NCBI RefSeq assembly: GCF_002811475.1
Contig: NZ_NPDL01000008.1
Span: 124,001-188,000, forward strand
Length of the DNA stretch: 64,000 nt
Direction of reading: 5' to 3'
DNA from: Leptospira hartskeerlii
GTDB lineage: Bacteria > Spirochaetota > Leptospiria > Leptospirales > Leptospiraceae
The translations under genes were made by a program, and so were the position numbers. Below are positions 39,274 through 48,695 of the stretch, piece after piece (position 1 is the stretch's first letter; every line of letters begins with the position of its first letter). The notes beneath the pieces were generated by a model that was not told the origin of the DNA, did not search any database, and saw nothing but the letters and a program-made list of their open reading frames with translations.

Positions 39274-39509
39274 ATGAAAAAAGTAAATCTAAGTGAAGCA
39301 AAGGCCCATTTGGGCGTTATTTAAAAGCCGCTAGCGCGGGCGAAAGAGTCGTCATATCTGAACGAAACCGCCCGATAGTGGAACTCGTCGCAATCTCAAT
39401 GCCCAAGGCAAAAAAGCTGAAACCCGGGATCTTGGCCGGCAAATTCATCTTGCCTGATGATTTCAATTCCTCACTTGTAGAATTCGAATCCGATTTTTAC
39501 GGGGAATAG
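39274..39509 (+). pseudogene. Phd/YefM-family antitoxin, frameshifted
   Basis: The frame opens M-K-K-V-N-L-S-E-A-K-A-H-L-G and then stops after two codons at 39322-39324. Shifting by one base near 39315 restores R-Y-L-K-A-A-S-A-G-E-R-V-V-I-S-E-R-N-R-P and continues for some 60 residues to TAG at 39507-39509. The restored protein is a standard Phd/YefM antitoxin of about 78 residues, in which A-x-x-x-L-x-x-Y-L and G-E-x-V-x-I are hallmarks. One missing base therefore inactivated it, unless it is a sequencing error. Its operator is intact. Confidence 0.85.
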
Positions 39510-39510
39510 T

Positions 39511-39640
39511 TTGAGAGTAGTTCTATTAGATATACAGAGATCCTTTTGATAGACTTCTTCTTTCCCATGCGATGGTAAACGGCTGGGAATTCGCTACTGG
39601 CGACGAGATACTAAAAAAATATCCGGTTAGAATATTATAA
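39511..39640 (+). pseudogene. VapC-type PIN-domain toxin remnant with internal deletion
   Basis: Directly after the antitoxin, a TTG start opens M-R-V-V-L-L-D-I, the first strand and aspartate of a PIN domain. After some eight codons a different frame continues from 39536 with R-D-P-F-D-R-L-L-L-S-H-A-M-V-N-G and then F-A-T-G-D-E-I-L-K-K-Y to a TAA at 39638-39640, the C-terminal part of a VapC toxin. A full toxin is near 125 residues, so about 80 residues including central catalytic acids have been lost. Confidence 0.8.
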
Positions 39641-39644
39641 AATC

Positions 39645-40832
39645 TTAAAACTTAAGGAATTCGCTCTTTAACACGAAGGAACCCTTGGAGACAACTTCCG
39701 AGCCGTCAGGAAGTCCGCCTAAGATGATGATATCATCCTCTATCGTGTCCCCCACAATAACGTTAACCGCTTCGAAACTACCGTCTCCATGAGGAACGAA
39801 TACAAAGGATTTTCCTTCTATCTCATGAACCGCTTCTAGAGGGACCATCTTACGTTTTCCTCCCCCAGCGCTCACTACAAGACCTGCAACTTTTGCGGTA
39901 ACTGTCTGGCCAGGCTTTAATTTGTTTCCTTTGTTGGAGACCATGATCCTAAGTTTTGCGGTACGTTTTACGTTATCCAAAACTGTTCCTACATAACCAA
40001 CTTTTCCTTGGATCTGGACAGCGCTATGTTCATCCCCGAGAGGAAAGATAGTTGCCTGTGCACCTTCTCTCACTCCACCCAAATCTTTTTCGTATACGTC
40101 GAGTAAGACCCAAAGATGATTTAGATTGGCGATTGTGAATAATTCTTCGTTACGAGTTACTTGTTGTCCTAGGATCGCTTTCCTTTCGGTAACTTCTCCG
40201 TTGATGGGGCTTCTGAGGATTAGGTTTGAGGAAACATAGATCCCTCTTTCAATACCTTCTATTTCGGAAGGGGTCAGACCGTAATTGTCCAACTTGATAC
40301 GTGTGGTTTCCACTTCCGTTCTTGCAGTCTTATACTGCATTGTTGCGAACTCGTATTCCTTTGCAGAAGTAACTTTCATCTCGAAAAGTTCCTTAGCACG
40401 ATCCGCTTGCATCTTTAATGCATCCAAAGATGCTCTTGCTTTTACATAAGCCGCTTCTACTTCTCCCAATTGGATAGAAGATAAAATTGCAAGAGGAGAT
40501 CCTTGGCTAACCTTATCCCCTTCCTTAACCAAAACTTTTTTAATCCTGGCTTCGACCTGGGATCCAACCTTTGCCATACTTTCCGGATCGTAGGTGATCC
40601 TTCCAGGTAATGCTAATTCTTCAAATTGGGAAACTTCTTTCAAGCCAACATAAGTAAGAGGATGTCTTCTGATTACATCTTCTGGAACTGTGAATACGTT
40701 TTTGTTTTCTTCAGTGATCTTTTTTTCAGGCTTTTTTTTGGAGAAATATTTGAACCCAAAAAATGCGATCGTGATTCCCAAGGCTAAAACGATCAGAACT
40801 TTATATTTTTGGAATAATAGTTTCATTGTCAT
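39645..40832 (-). CDS. RND-type efflux periplasmic adaptor (CzcB-like)
   Basis: A 395-residue membrane fusion protein with an N-terminal anchor (about 12-28), a lipoyl/barrel-sandwich part (V-L-V-K-E-G-D-K-V-S-Q-G-S-P-L near 99), a helical hairpin, and beta-barrel domains near 230-320. The order and the E-R-K-A-I-L-G-Q-Q-V block resemble adaptors of the heavy-metal efflux group. It follows a TolC-type gene with a four-base overlap. The stop is next to the decayed toxin-antitoxin module and no RND pump gene follows. Confidence 0.87.
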   Translation of the reverse strand: MTMKLLFQKYKVLIVLALGITIAFFGFKYFSKKKPEKKITEENKNVFTVPEDVIRRHPLTYVGLKEVSQFEELALPGRITYDPESMAKVGSQVEARIKKVLVKEGDKVSQGSPLAILSSIQLGEVEAAYVKARASLDALKMQADRAKELFEMKVTSAKEYEFATMQYKTARTEVETTRIKLDNYGLTPSEIEGIERGIYVSSNLILRSPINGEVTERKAILGQQVTRNEELFTIANLNHLWVLLDVYEKDLGGVREGAQATIFPLGDEHSAVQIQGKVGYVGTVLDNVKRTAKLRIMVSNKGNKLKPGQTVTAKVAGLVVSAGGGKRKMVPLEAVHEIEGKSFVFVPHGDGSFEAVNVIVGDTIEDDIIILGGLPDGSEVVSKGSFVLKSEFLKF

Positions 40833-42364
40833 TCTCCCTTCGCCCTATTTGCCGAAGAAATTTCCGCGATTTTTCCGGTTGCGGCTTTGTAGTTTTCTAC
40901 CGCGTTAAAATATAAATATAGTAGGTCGTAATATTCTCTGAGGATGGTGAGGTAGTTTTTTTCTGCTTGGAGGAAGGTTACTTGATCGGAGGCACCGCGG
41001 ACATACGCAATCCTGGACTTCTCCTCCAATTGTTTGTTTTTCTGGAGAAGGTTGATCCTTTCATATTTGGTTAAGAGTTCTTCTCTTGCCAATAATTCTT
41101 TTTTAGCAGCTTCTATCTCTGCGATCACTTCTCTTTTTTTTGCATCTAAGGCCAGTTCGAACTTTCTATATTCTTCTTTTGCAGAATATACTTTTCCTTG
41201 TCCTCTATCGTTCAAAGGGATCGGGATAGAAGCGAATACTCCTCCGTAATTTTCCCCTCCTTTGACCCTCCATTCTCCACCTAACTGCAACCAGCCGAAG
41301 GACTCCCTTCTTTGCAGTTCTATGTTCATCTTCTTCTCTTGGAGTCTTTGTTCCAATGCGGTAAGATCAGGACGTTCTATCGAAGGGAAGTCCTCTTTTA
41401 GGTGGAGGCCCATTTCTTCCAAAGGTCTGAACTTCATTGAGTCCACTTTAAATGCGAATACACCTTCTTCTTCAGATAAACCGGAAAGGATACGTAGATC
41501 TTTTTCGATAGATTGTCTACGAACGATCGCGTCACGGTAGAATTTTTCGACCTGTATCCTTTCTAGCTCCAGACGTTCGAATTCTAAAGGAGAGATATCT
41601 CCCTTCTGCACTCTAAACTTTGTGAGTTCTAAAAGGTCGCTATAGTTTTCATAGAATTCTTTGTTTGTATCTACAAGAAGTGTAAGAAAGACGAATGCCC
41701 AATAATTTTGGCGAAGCCTCATCCGGAAGATACGATCGAAATTTCGGAAATCTTGTATGGAAGCTTCGAATCCTTTTTTGGCGACTCTTGTTCTAAGAGG
41801 TACGACTCCATACACGTCCACCTCTTGGTACATTCCTGGTGCAGTTTCCGGACTTCCCCCTTGGGAGTTAGGAGTTCCACCAATGAACTGCTGTTGGAAT
41901 TGAACGACCGGATTTCGATATAAGGAGGCAGTGATCACCCGTCCTCTTTCGATCCCCATATTTTGTTTTTCAGATAAATACAGCGGGTTATTGGAGATCG
42001 CATATTCAGTTAAACGATCCACGTCCCAGTCGATGACCTTACCAGCAATCGGAGTAGTTGTTGTAGAAGTGCTAGTAGTCGGAGTGATATTTTGGTTCGG
42101 TTTATTAAACGTGCTTCCCTTTCTATCTTCGCTAGTCGTTTCGAAAGGAATCGTTTCAGGAAAAACAAGCGTCCCAAAAGGAAATATAAATGCAGAAGCT
42201 GCAAAAATAGAAAGAAGGATCCAACTTCTATTCTTTTTGTAGGAAGTTTTATCGAGTAGATCTTGTTCGTGTCCCGATTGGAAGTCTCGCATCTCTTTCC
42301 TTATGGCTATTTCAATACCAAGCCCTGGTACCGCAAGTCCGTTTGCCTTTTTAGAAGGTTTCAT
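40829..42364 (-). CDS. TolC-family outer-membrane channel (CzcC-like)
   Basis: A 511-residue protein with long helical hairpins typical of outer-membrane efflux channels. A hydrophobic segment lies at about 48-68, preceded by a charged N-terminal stretch of about 45 residues, longer than a usual signal peptide, so the start may be further in. A Thr-rich linker T-T-S-T-S-T-T-T-T lies near 97. The repeats begin V-D-R-L-T-E-Y-A-I-S-N-N. It is coupled to the adaptor gene downstream and to a lipoprotein gene upstream. Confidence 0.85.
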   Translation of the reverse strand: MKPSKKANGLAVPGLGIEIAIRKEMRDFQSGHEQDLLDKTSYKKNRSWILLSIFAASAFIFPFGTLVFPETIPFETTSEDRKGSTFNKPNQNITPTTSTSTTTTPIAGKVIDWDVDRLTEYAISNNPLYLSEKQNMGIERGRVITASLYRNPVVQFQQQFIGGTPNSQGGSPETAPGMYQEVDVYGVVPLRTRVAKKGFEASIQDFRNFDRIFRMRLRQNYWAFVFLTLLVDTNKEFYENYSDLLELTKFRVQKGDISPLEFERLELERIQVEKFYRDAIVRRQSIEKDLRILSGLSEEEGVFAFKVDSMKFRPLEEMGLHLKEDFPSIERPDLTALEQRLQEKKMNIELQRRESFGWLQLGGEWRVKGGENYGGVFASIPIPLNDRGQGKVYSAKEEYRKFELALDAKKREVIAEIEAAKKELLAREELLTKYERINLLQKNKQLEEKSRIAYVRGASDQVTFLQAEKNYLTILREYYDLLYLYFNAVENYKAATGKIAEISSANRAKGE

Positions 42365-42365
42365 T

Positions 42366-42959
42366 TTAGAAAAGCCGGAATAAGTACCATTTCCCGTCCT
42401 GCTTTATGAAATATGGATTGATCAGTTCCCTTTCTAGTTTCTGGTTCTCTTTAAATTTGAGTTTTAACTCGCAAGCGTTCTTGCTCTCGTAATAAAAATC
42501 GACCTCGACCCCACCGGAAGAAAGTAACAAATCACGGACCGTTCTAACTTCTTTGGAGTTTTTCTGTTTTTCTAATAGTTCTCTATCGAAGAAGTATATG
42601 CGAAAATAATTATCTGCGCTGGAAAGCTCTTGGATGAGTTGTTCTCTGGTCCAATTCCCTTTTATGTCCAGATAGATCCCATCTTTCTTGGATACGATCT
42701 CTGGTAAAAAATTCAGATCTTTTGAGATCGTTCCGGAAACAAGTCGTTGTACTAATTTTAGGATCTCTTCCGTGTCCTTGGAATGTTCTCCCGTGTGTCC
42801 CGCTAAAAAGACTTTTCCTTGAGTGACAGTTGGAGGGATTTCGGGACTTCGCTTAGCAGAAAGAGGAGATTCTCCTCCTGTAATGCAAGAAATTTGTAAT
42901 AATATTAGAAGTAATAATCCTCTGAACAAAACAGATCCGTAGAAAGATAGATGGAACAT
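42366..42959 (-). CDS. Hypothetical lipoprotein
   Basis: A 197-residue protein with a signal peptide ending L-L-Q-I-S-C near residue 25. The mature domain (about 60-195) has a K-D-G-I-Y-L-D-I-K-G segment and ends with Y-F-I-K-Q-D-G-K-W-Y-L-F, resembling SnoaL/NTF2-like or Leptospira lipoprotein domains. I do not recognise it further. Its stop is one base before the start of the channel gene, so it belongs to the same efflux operon. Confidence 0.75.
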   Translation of the reverse strand: MFHLSFYGSVLFRGLLLLILLQISCITGGESPLSAKRSPEIPPTVTQGKVFLAGHTGEHSKDTEEILKLVQRLVSGTISKDLNFLPEIVSKKDGIYLDIKGNWTREQLIQELSSADNYFRIYFFDRELLEKQKNSKEVRTVRDLLLSSGGVEVDFYYESKNACELKLKFKENQKLERELINPYFIKQDGKWYLFRLF

Positions 42960-42992
42960 GTATAGGACCCCTGCTAAGACTGAAAGTTCCCT

Positions 42993-44555
42993 TTAACCTT
43001 GGGATTTCAGCGCCTTTTTTAAAAGTTCTTCTAAGTCTCTTCCATAAAGAACGGAGAGTCTGGACGGATTATCCGCCAAAAATCTGCGAGCACCTTCAGT
43101 GAAGTCCGCATCTCCTATAATAAATGCCTTGTCTAGTCCTAGATCTTTTACCTGGCCCAAGGTATCTCTTAAGAATATATCCGAAATTTTGGCGTCCTTC
43201 CATTTTCTGAATTTAAATAGAGCCCTTGTTTCCTTGTCCGTTTTATTCAGACCTTGGAAATTTACCCCATCGCCTTCTTTGTTCGGGATCTCTCTACTCA
43301 CCGTGTAATTCAGGGCCAGAACTACTTTTACACATAAGTTTTTAAAATCCACGCCCTTTAAGGATCGATAATGATCCATTGCGCTGATCCCGATCTTATT
43401 CACATCGATTACGATCTTATTCCCTTCTTCGTCTATGATCCCTTTGATATGGAAGGATTTGGAAGATTTTAAACCGGAGATCTCATAATAACGTTCTACC
43501 GGAAATAATTCTGTGAATAATTTTCCGAGTTCTTGCTCAGGCAGAAATCCACTCTTAGAAACTTTTCCGAGTTCCAATCTTTTCGTTTCTACTTGGTATT
43601 TATAATTTGCAAGTTCTATGATACGATCATCATCGACTCTTTCGGATTCCGCTTCTATCAGATATTCGCTGGCATCTTCCAACCTTCCCATGTTAACGGC
43701 GACAAGAGCAAAGTGGAAATCCGAGTCTATCATCTCCTGTTTCCATCCGTTATTCCTTGCGATCTCCATACAAAGTCTGGCGTGTTTTAAAGCTTCATTC
43801 CAATTTTCTTTGAGTATAAATTCCAACATAATAAATTGGAATAATGTGTAGCGAACATATTCATCTGTGACTACATCTACCACAGAGTTTGCGACACGGA
43901 TCGCCTCATCATGTTCTCCGGCTCTAGACAAAGAGATTGCGTATAAAAATCCACCTACGGAAGAAGTTGGATCTTCTTCGAATGCTTTTTTGAAATAAGT
44001 TTTCGGATCTCCTTTTCTCAAGATCCCTGCGATCACACCTTTTCCCAAAAGTAAAGCAGGCATTTTGATATTCTCATCCGGGATCCTAGAAAGGAATTTA
44101 TCTGCGATCCCGAATTCTTTTTGACCGATTGCCATAAAACCGATCCGAATACAAGCTTCTAGATTATTAGGGTCAACGGAAAGAGTATCCGAGTAATGGA
44201 ATACCGCTTCTTCATATAGATCTTGTTGGTAATATATATCTGCGATCCGATTAGAAACTGCTACTTCCGAAATTTCCTTATCGAAGTTCCCGATCTTTTT
44301 GATCTTATCTAAATGTTTCGCTTCGTTATTATAATCACCTTCCATGGCATAAATTTTCGCCATGATAAAATGAGCCCTAGTGTTAGATGGATTGGAATCT
44401 AGAATGTCTCGGATGAGGATCCGAGAGTCTACGTAATTTCCCATAGCCGCCAAAGCTAGAGCCTTCTCAAACGAATCCTTTTTGGATTGAATGAGAAAAG
44501 AACCTGCCGCGACGATCAGGATGATTCCAGCTGCTACGAGAATTACAAAGATCAT
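42993..44555 (-). CDS. Membrane-anchored TPR protein with degenerate Mrr-like C-terminal domain
   Basis: A 520-residue protein. One membrane segment lies at residues 2-22, then about eight TPR-like repeats at about 28-330. The last 120 residues resemble the Mrr/restriction-endonuclease fold: [15 protein letters not shown] near 388, G-D-G-V-N-F near 430, F-K-F-R-K-W near 447, and [15 protein letters not shown] near 475 with G-R-D-L-E-E-L-L at the end. In active Mrr enzymes the metal site is D and (Q/E)-x-K; here the second part is K-x-R, so nuclease activity is doubtful. Function unknown. Confidence 0.75.
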   Translation of the reverse strand: MIFVILVAAGIILIVAAGSFLIQSKKDSFEKALALAAMGNYVDSRILIRDILDSNPSNTRAHFIMAKIYAMEGDYNNEAKHLDKIKKIGNFDKEISEVAVSNRIADIYYQQDLYEEAVFHYSDTLSVDPNNLEACIRIGFMAIGQKEFGIADKFLSRIPDENIKMPALLLGKGVIAGILRKGDPKTYFKKAFEEDPTSSVGGFLYAISLSRAGEHDEAIRVANSVVDVVTDEYVRYTLFQFIMLEFILKENWNEALKHARLCMEIARNNGWKQEMIDSDFHFALVAVNMGRLEDASEYLIEAESERVDDDRIIELANYKYQVETKRLELGKVSKSGFLPEQELGKLFTELFPVERYYEISGLKSSKSFHIKGIIDEEGNKIVIDVNKIGISAMDHYRSLKGVDFKNLCVKVVLALNYTVSREIPNKEGDGVNFQGLNKTDKETRALFKFRKWKDAKISDIFLRDTLGQVKDLGLDKAFIIGDADFTEGARRFLADNPSRLSVLYGRDLEELLKKALKSQG

Positions 44556-44625
44556 TTTTCGGAATTTCTGCTATTAACTAAATAAATGTTGGATAAAATC
44601 AAACGTTTTCAATATCCTGCTACCG

Positions 44626-45150
44626 ATGGGAAGAATCACTTACCTGAGGTTTGCATTTTCCCTTTTTCTCCGGGACTGGATCACCAGTGTATTGCACGTC
44701 GTATTCTCGACGTTTTTCGCCTACGGATTTCTATTCGGATTTTTTTCCCTTCGTACGGAAAAAAGACCCACGGACGTTTATAGTATCGATCTATTTCTGA
44801 ATTCTCCGTACTTGGTTTTATCTCTTTGTGGCCTTGCTTTAATTTTTATGAGCATAGTTCGGGTGATGACTCGCTCCGGGGATAACGGAATTATGATGGC
44901 GGTAGGAGGGAATAGACAGGGGGTCGTGCTCCTACAAACCGTCGAACTTTGGATCATCCACGGGATCGGGTTCTTATTCTCCTTAATTTTAAGCGTTTTT
45001 ATCCCTATCGGAAAGTCCGAATTGGTCTCTCCTCTGGACTATATCGGGAGCTTAGGCTCCGAAGCCATTCTAATCGGCGGAGTCAGCGCATTTATAGCCT
45101 ATCTATACACCTTAGTTGATCCTTACAGATCGATCCGGAGGGGAAAATGA
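44626..45150 (+). CDS. Minimal FtsX-like ABC permease
   Basis: A 174-residue membrane protein with four hydrophobic segments (about 18-42, 62-82, 103-127 and 142-162). The charged loop [10 protein letters not shown] after the second segment is the cytoplasmic coupling region of FtsX/LolE permeases. The large extracytoplasmic domain that usually follows the first segment is replaced by about 20 residues. It overlaps the ATPase gene by four bases, so the pair forms a transporter or mechanotransmission complex. No clear ribosome binding site precedes the ATG. Confidence 0.78.
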   Translation: MGRITYLRFAFSLFLRDWITSVLHVVFSTFFAYGFLFGFFSLRTEKRPTDVYSIDLFLNSPYLVLSLCGLALIFMSIVRVMTRSGDNGIMMAVGGNRQGVVLLQTVELWIIHGIGFLFSLILSVFIPIGKSELVSPLDYIGSLGSEAILIGGVSAFIAYLYTLVDPYRSIRRGK

Positions 45151-45812
45151 TCCTTAGGATTAATAATCTCTCCAGGCATTACGGTTCCACCAAGGCAGTT
45201 AACGGGATCTCGTTCGATATCAACCAATCCGACTATGTCGCGATTGTAGGGCCTTCCGGTTCCGGGAAAACCACACTACTTTCCATGATCACCGGTATGT
45301 TGTCCAGCAGCTCCGGAGAAATTTACTTCGATACATTAAAACTTTCCTCCATGACCAAAGGGGAACTCGCCAGGTTTAGGGCAAAAAATATAGGATTGAT
45401 CTTCCAATTTTCCGAACTAGTTTCTCATCTAAATGTAGAAGAGAATATTCTTTTACCGGCATTGCTCGTAGGAAAATTCGAGGAACAGGAATACAGAGAA
45501 AAATGCGAGTATCTTATCTCAAGCTTGAATCTTCATACGATACGAAACCAACTTCCAAGTAGTCTTTCCGGTGGGCAAATCCAAATGACTGCGATCGCAA
45601 GGGCACTCATCAATGAGCCTGAGATACTTCTTGCGGATGAACCTTCCGGTGACTTGGATCCAGAAAACAGCGAATTAGTACGTAAACTTCTCTCCGATTT
45701 TAATTCCAGAGGACTCACGATCCTGCTCGTGACCCATGATATGAATCTTGCATTCGATGCTAAGACGATCTACGAAATGAGAGAAGGAAATTTTACCAGA
45801 GTCGTTAAATGA
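45147..45812 (+). CDS. ABC transporter ATPase, LolD-like
   Basis: A 221-residue ATPase of the MacB/LolD/FtsE group. Walker A is G-P-S-G-S-G-K-T-T near residue 34, the Q-loop is F-Q-F-S-E-L near 90, the signature is L-S-G-G-Q-I-Q near 137, and Walker B is [12 protein letters not shown] near 158. The signature has [11 protein letters not shown]. It is coupled with the permease upstream and with the ROK kinase downstream by four-base overlaps. Confidence 0.93.
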   Translation: MILRINNLSRHYGSTKAVNGISFDINQSDYVAIVGPSGSGKTTLLSMITGMLSSSSGEIYFDTLKLSSMTKGELARFRAKNIGLIFQFSELVSHLNVEENILLPALLVGKFEEQEYREKCEYLISSLNLHTIRNQLPSSLSGGQIQMTAIARALINEPEILLADEPSGDLDPENSELVRKLLSDFNSRGLTILLVTHDMNLAFDAKTIYEMREGNFTRVVK

Positions 45813-46714
45813 GTTCTATTATAGGCGTGGATATCGGCGCCCAAAGTATTAAAGCCTGTCTTACGGATCAGTCCGGTAAAATTTTTTCGCATTCCGATCG
45901 AAAGACCGGACCGGAAATGGATTCTAAACATTTTTTGTCATCATTGGAGGAACAGATCTCCAAACTCATCTCGGACTCTAAAGATCCAGTGAAAGGTATT
46001 GGACTCGGAAGTCCCGGTCCAATAGATAAAGAAAATGGAATATTGATCTCTTCCGCAAATCTTCCCTTATTAAAAAATGTTCTCTTAGTTGATTTCTTAA
46101 AGAAGAAGTTTAACATTCCTGTTTATTACGATAACGATGCAAACTGCGCGGCACTAGGAGAGTATTGGTTCGGAGAAGGTAAAGCTTCCCCCAATCTGAT
46201 CGTTATCACGTTAGGGACCGGACTAGGCGGAGGATGGGTTTTCGAAGGAAAATTATTCGACGGTTATCTTGGAAATTCTATGGAAGTAGGACATACTACA
46301 ATTCATCCAGGTGGCGCGCTTTGCGGCTGCGGGCAAAGAGGATGTGCGGAAGCCTACTTCAGTGCCAGCGGATTCTCTTCCAGATTTTTAGAAAAGACAG
46401 GATCCAAACTTTCGGACGTCGAAACTCTATTCGATCTTGCTTCCAAACATCACAAAGAAGCAAACGAGATCGTAGAAGAAGGAATAGAAAGTTTAGCCCA
46501 ACTCATTCGGAACCTAATCCATCTACTCAATCCTGAGCATATCGTATTGTCGGGAGGGATAGCTAAGTCCTATTCCTTTTTCGGAAAACGACTTGAAAAC
46601 AGAGTGAAAGAAATCATATTTCCAATATTCAAAGAATACGTAAAGATCGTTCCAGGAAAATCGGTCACCGGCGCCCTGGGAGCAGCAAGTTTATGTTTGG
46701 ACAATAAAACATGA
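45809..46714 (+). CDS. ROK-family sugar kinase (glucokinase-like)
   Basis: A 301-residue kinase of the ROK group. The phosphate-binding start is [10 protein letters not shown] near residue 5, the glucose-binding D in Y-Y-D-N-D-A-N-C-A near 108, L-G-T-G-L-G-G-G near 136, and the zinc motif C-G-C-G-Q-R-G-C near 172. The likely reaction is phosphorylation of glucose or a related hexose with ATP. It overlaps the ABC ATPase and the HIT protein genes, an unusual partnership. Confidence 0.9.
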   Translation: MSSIIGVDIGAQSIKACLTDQSGKIFSHSDRKTGPEMDSKHFLSSLEEQISKLISDSKDPVKGIGLGSPGPIDKENGILISSANLPLLKNVLLVDFLKKKFNIPVYYDNDANCAALGEYWFGEGKASPNLIVITLGTGLGGGWVFEGKLFDGYLGNSMEVGHTTIHPGGALCGCGQRGCAEAYFSASGFSSRFLEKTGSKLSDVETLFDLASKHHKEANEIVEEGIESLAQLIRNLIHLLNPEHIVLSGGIAKSYSFFGKRLENRVKEIIFPIFKEYVKIVPGKSVTGALGAASLCLDNKT

Positions 46715-47058
46715 CAGATTCGTGTATATTTTGTAAACTTATCAATAAAGAGATCCCAGCTAAGATCATTTTCGAGGATGAAAATCTATTAGCTTTTCAT
46801 GATATTTCTCCGCAGGCTCCCACTCATTTTCTGGTCATTCCTAAAAAACATATAGTGGATATAGACAAAACTAACGCAGAGGACAAAGCACTTCTCGGAG
46901 AAATTTTATACAGAGCCACTGAAATCGCAAGGTCTCTCGGACTCAATCAAGAAGGTTTCCGTATTGTGAATAATATGGGGTTACTCGGCGGCCAAACAGT
47001 ATTTCATCTTCATTTCCATATACTTGGCGGAAGACAAATGAAATGGCCTCCGGGTTGA
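46711..47058 (+). CDS. HIT-family protein, HinT-like
   Basis: A 115-residue purine-nucleoside phosphoramidase-type protein. The catalytic triad H-L-H-F-H-I-L-G-G is near residue 98, and the N-terminus [14 protein letters not shown] is typical, with a C-x-x-C that may bind zinc. The length is normal. The ATG overlaps the ROK stop. HinT proteins hydrolyse adenosine phosphoramidates and lysyl-AMP. Confidence 0.93.
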   Translation: MTDSCIFCKLINKEIPAKIIFEDENLLAFHDISPQAPTHFLVIPKKHIVDIDKTNAEDKALLGEILYRATEIARSLGLNQEGFRIVNNMGLLGGQTVFHLHFHILGGRQMKWPPG

Positions 47059-47077
47059 TCTGGAACGAGGATCTATT

Positions 47078-48034
47078 TTGAAAAAGTTATTACTCGGTTT
47101 CGGGATCAGTGCTTTATCTCTAGGTTTTCTATTTTGGAACCTGGATCTTTCCGGTTTTACTTCTATTTTAGAAAGATGGAAACCTATCTTCTTAGTTCCA
47201 TTCTTCTTCGCGATTCTTTGGGGATTACTTCTATTCTCATGGAGATGGTATTTACTCTTAAACAAAAAAGTTCCTTTCAGAACCGCTCTTCTCTCAGCTT
47301 ATATCGGAGTAGGAGCGAATCAATTTTTACCCGCAAGAGGAGGAGATATCTTTCGTCTATATCTCTGCAAAAAGGGAGAGAATATCGGTTACGGAAGTTT
47401 AGTAAGCGGGATTTTTTTAGAAAAGGTCCTGGACTTCTCCTTTATATTCTGCGCCGGTCTCGGCGCTCTATTTATTTTAGGAGTCAACGGATCCGAAACC
47501 AAAATCCTATTTCCTTTACTCGGAATATTAGGGATCTTTTCTGCACTCGTAATTGTACGTTTATTTCACAAACGCCTGATCGCTTTGGGAGAATTTTTAT
47601 TCTCTAAAATAGGAAAGAAGAACTTCTTTTCCGAAAAGCTCGCTCCCCAAGTCGCCGAATTGGGAAGTTTTTTAACTTTTCGTAATGTTTCCAGTTATGG
47701 AATTCTGACTGCCTGCACTTGGCTTTTAGGATATGCGATCCATTATACCCTTTTGCAATACTTAGTCGGGATCCATTTAAGTCCTTTAGAAACCGTATTT
47801 ATCATGTTCTGCGGAGCCGTCGGAGTAATGGTACCTTCTGCACCATCCGGAGCAGGAGTATATCATGCTTCGATCACATCAGGATTTGTTCTTTTAGGTA
47901 GAGAAAGTTCAGAAGGTTTGGTGTACGCAACCACAGTCCATTTAGGACAGATGACTGCGCTCGGGATCTTAACGGCCATACTTTACGTGTATTGGTCTTT
48001 TACTGAAAAAGAAAAGGCCCAAATAAAACCGTAG
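47078..48034 (+). CDS. UPF0104/LPG synthase transmembrane-type protein
   Basis: A 318-residue polytopic membrane protein with about eight membrane segments, of the lysylphosphatidylglycerol synthase TM region family (also called flippase-like). The conserved block [15 protein letters not shown] is near residue 84, and [10 protein letters not shown] near 253. No aminoacyl-transferase domain is fused. It may translocate a glycolipid. The TTG start has GAGG eight bases upstream. Confidence 0.85.
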   Translation: MKKLLLGFGISALSLGFLFWNLDLSGFTSILERWKPIFLVPFFFAILWGLLLFSWRWYLLLNKKVPFRTALLSAYIGVGANQFLPARGGDIFRLYLCKKGENIGYGSLVSGIFLEKVLDFSFIFCAGLGALFILGVNGSETKILFPLLGILGIFSALVIVRLFHKRLIALGEFLFSKIGKKNFFSEKLAPQVAELGSFLTFRNVSSYGILTACTWLLGYAIHYTLLQYLVGIHLSPLETVFIMFCGAVGVMVPSAPSGAGVYHASITSGFVLLGRESSEGLVYATTVHLGQMTALGILTAILYVYWSFTEKEKAQIKP

Positions 48035-48051
48035 CCGTTTTTCTTGGGTGA

Positions 48052-48480
48052 TTACGGAGAATCGGGTTTTGAGATCTTTTCCAAATTTTCGCAGCCTGGT
48101 ACTCCCAGTCTTGGGCCTCTTTGTCCTTTAAAAGGTTCGCAAGTGGTACTTTCCAATCCAGCGATACAAGCTTCGAAAGAAGCGACAGTCTCCGCAGTCA
48201 ATTCCTTCTTTTCGGACTTTCTTTGTTCTCTCGCCTTATCGAAATTTTCCTTAAAATAAGAAACACATCCCTCTTCGGATTGCATAAAAGCAGGAAGAGT
48301 CGCCCTATATTGAGGAGGTATCTTTGCAATATCGTCCTTGCTACATTCTATCATTTTCGAACAAAGAGCTTTCTGGAACCGAGGAGCTAATTCCATAATT
48401 TTGTCTTCGGGAGATTTCGAACAAGAAGTCATAAGAACGATTCCAGAAAGGAATAGTATTAAAACTCGAATATGCATCAT
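48052..48480 (-). CDS. Cysteine-containing hypothetical lipoprotein
   Basis: A 142-residue protein with signal peptide ending V-L-M-T-S-C near residue 20. The mature part has six further cysteines (A-L-C-S-K-M-I-E-C, G-C-V-S-Y, A-C-I-A-G, T-T-C and G-C) that may form disulfides. It belongs to a lipoprotein type common in leptospires; function unknown. The start at 48480, one of two tandem ATGs, is chosen for the GAGG six bases upstream and the signal peptide; a longer frame to 48657 lacks both. Confidence 0.8.
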   Translation of the reverse strand: MMHIRVLILFLSGIVLMTSCSKSPEDKIMELAPRFQKALCSKMIECSKDDIAKIPPQYRATLPAFMQSEEGCVSYFKENFDKAREQRKSEKKELTAETVASFEACIAGLESTTCEPFKGQRGPRLGVPGCENLEKISKPDSP

Positions 48481-48695
48481 CAGATACCTCAAAATAAATT
48501 TCCAACAAAGTAAAAAAACCGCTCCGTTCGAAAATCCTTTTTCTATTATTCTATGAATTAATGAAAATCTAAAATTTGCCCGTCTATTTCCTGTTTTATG
48601 AGCTTTTTCTACCTTTTTTGCGTCCAATATGTTTCGGAATGATTTTTTTATTTCCAAAACAAATCCACCTAGGTAATTTCTAAACCCGCTATTCT

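Noticed and set aside
47134..47607. 157-codon frame inside the UPF0104-type gene
   Set aside because: Out-of-phase shadow of a conserved membrane protein gene, with no start signals.
48481..48657. N-terminal extension of the cysteine-containing lipoprotein
   Set aside because: The longer frame would bury the lipoprotein signal peptide; ATG at 48480 has GAGG at the right distance.
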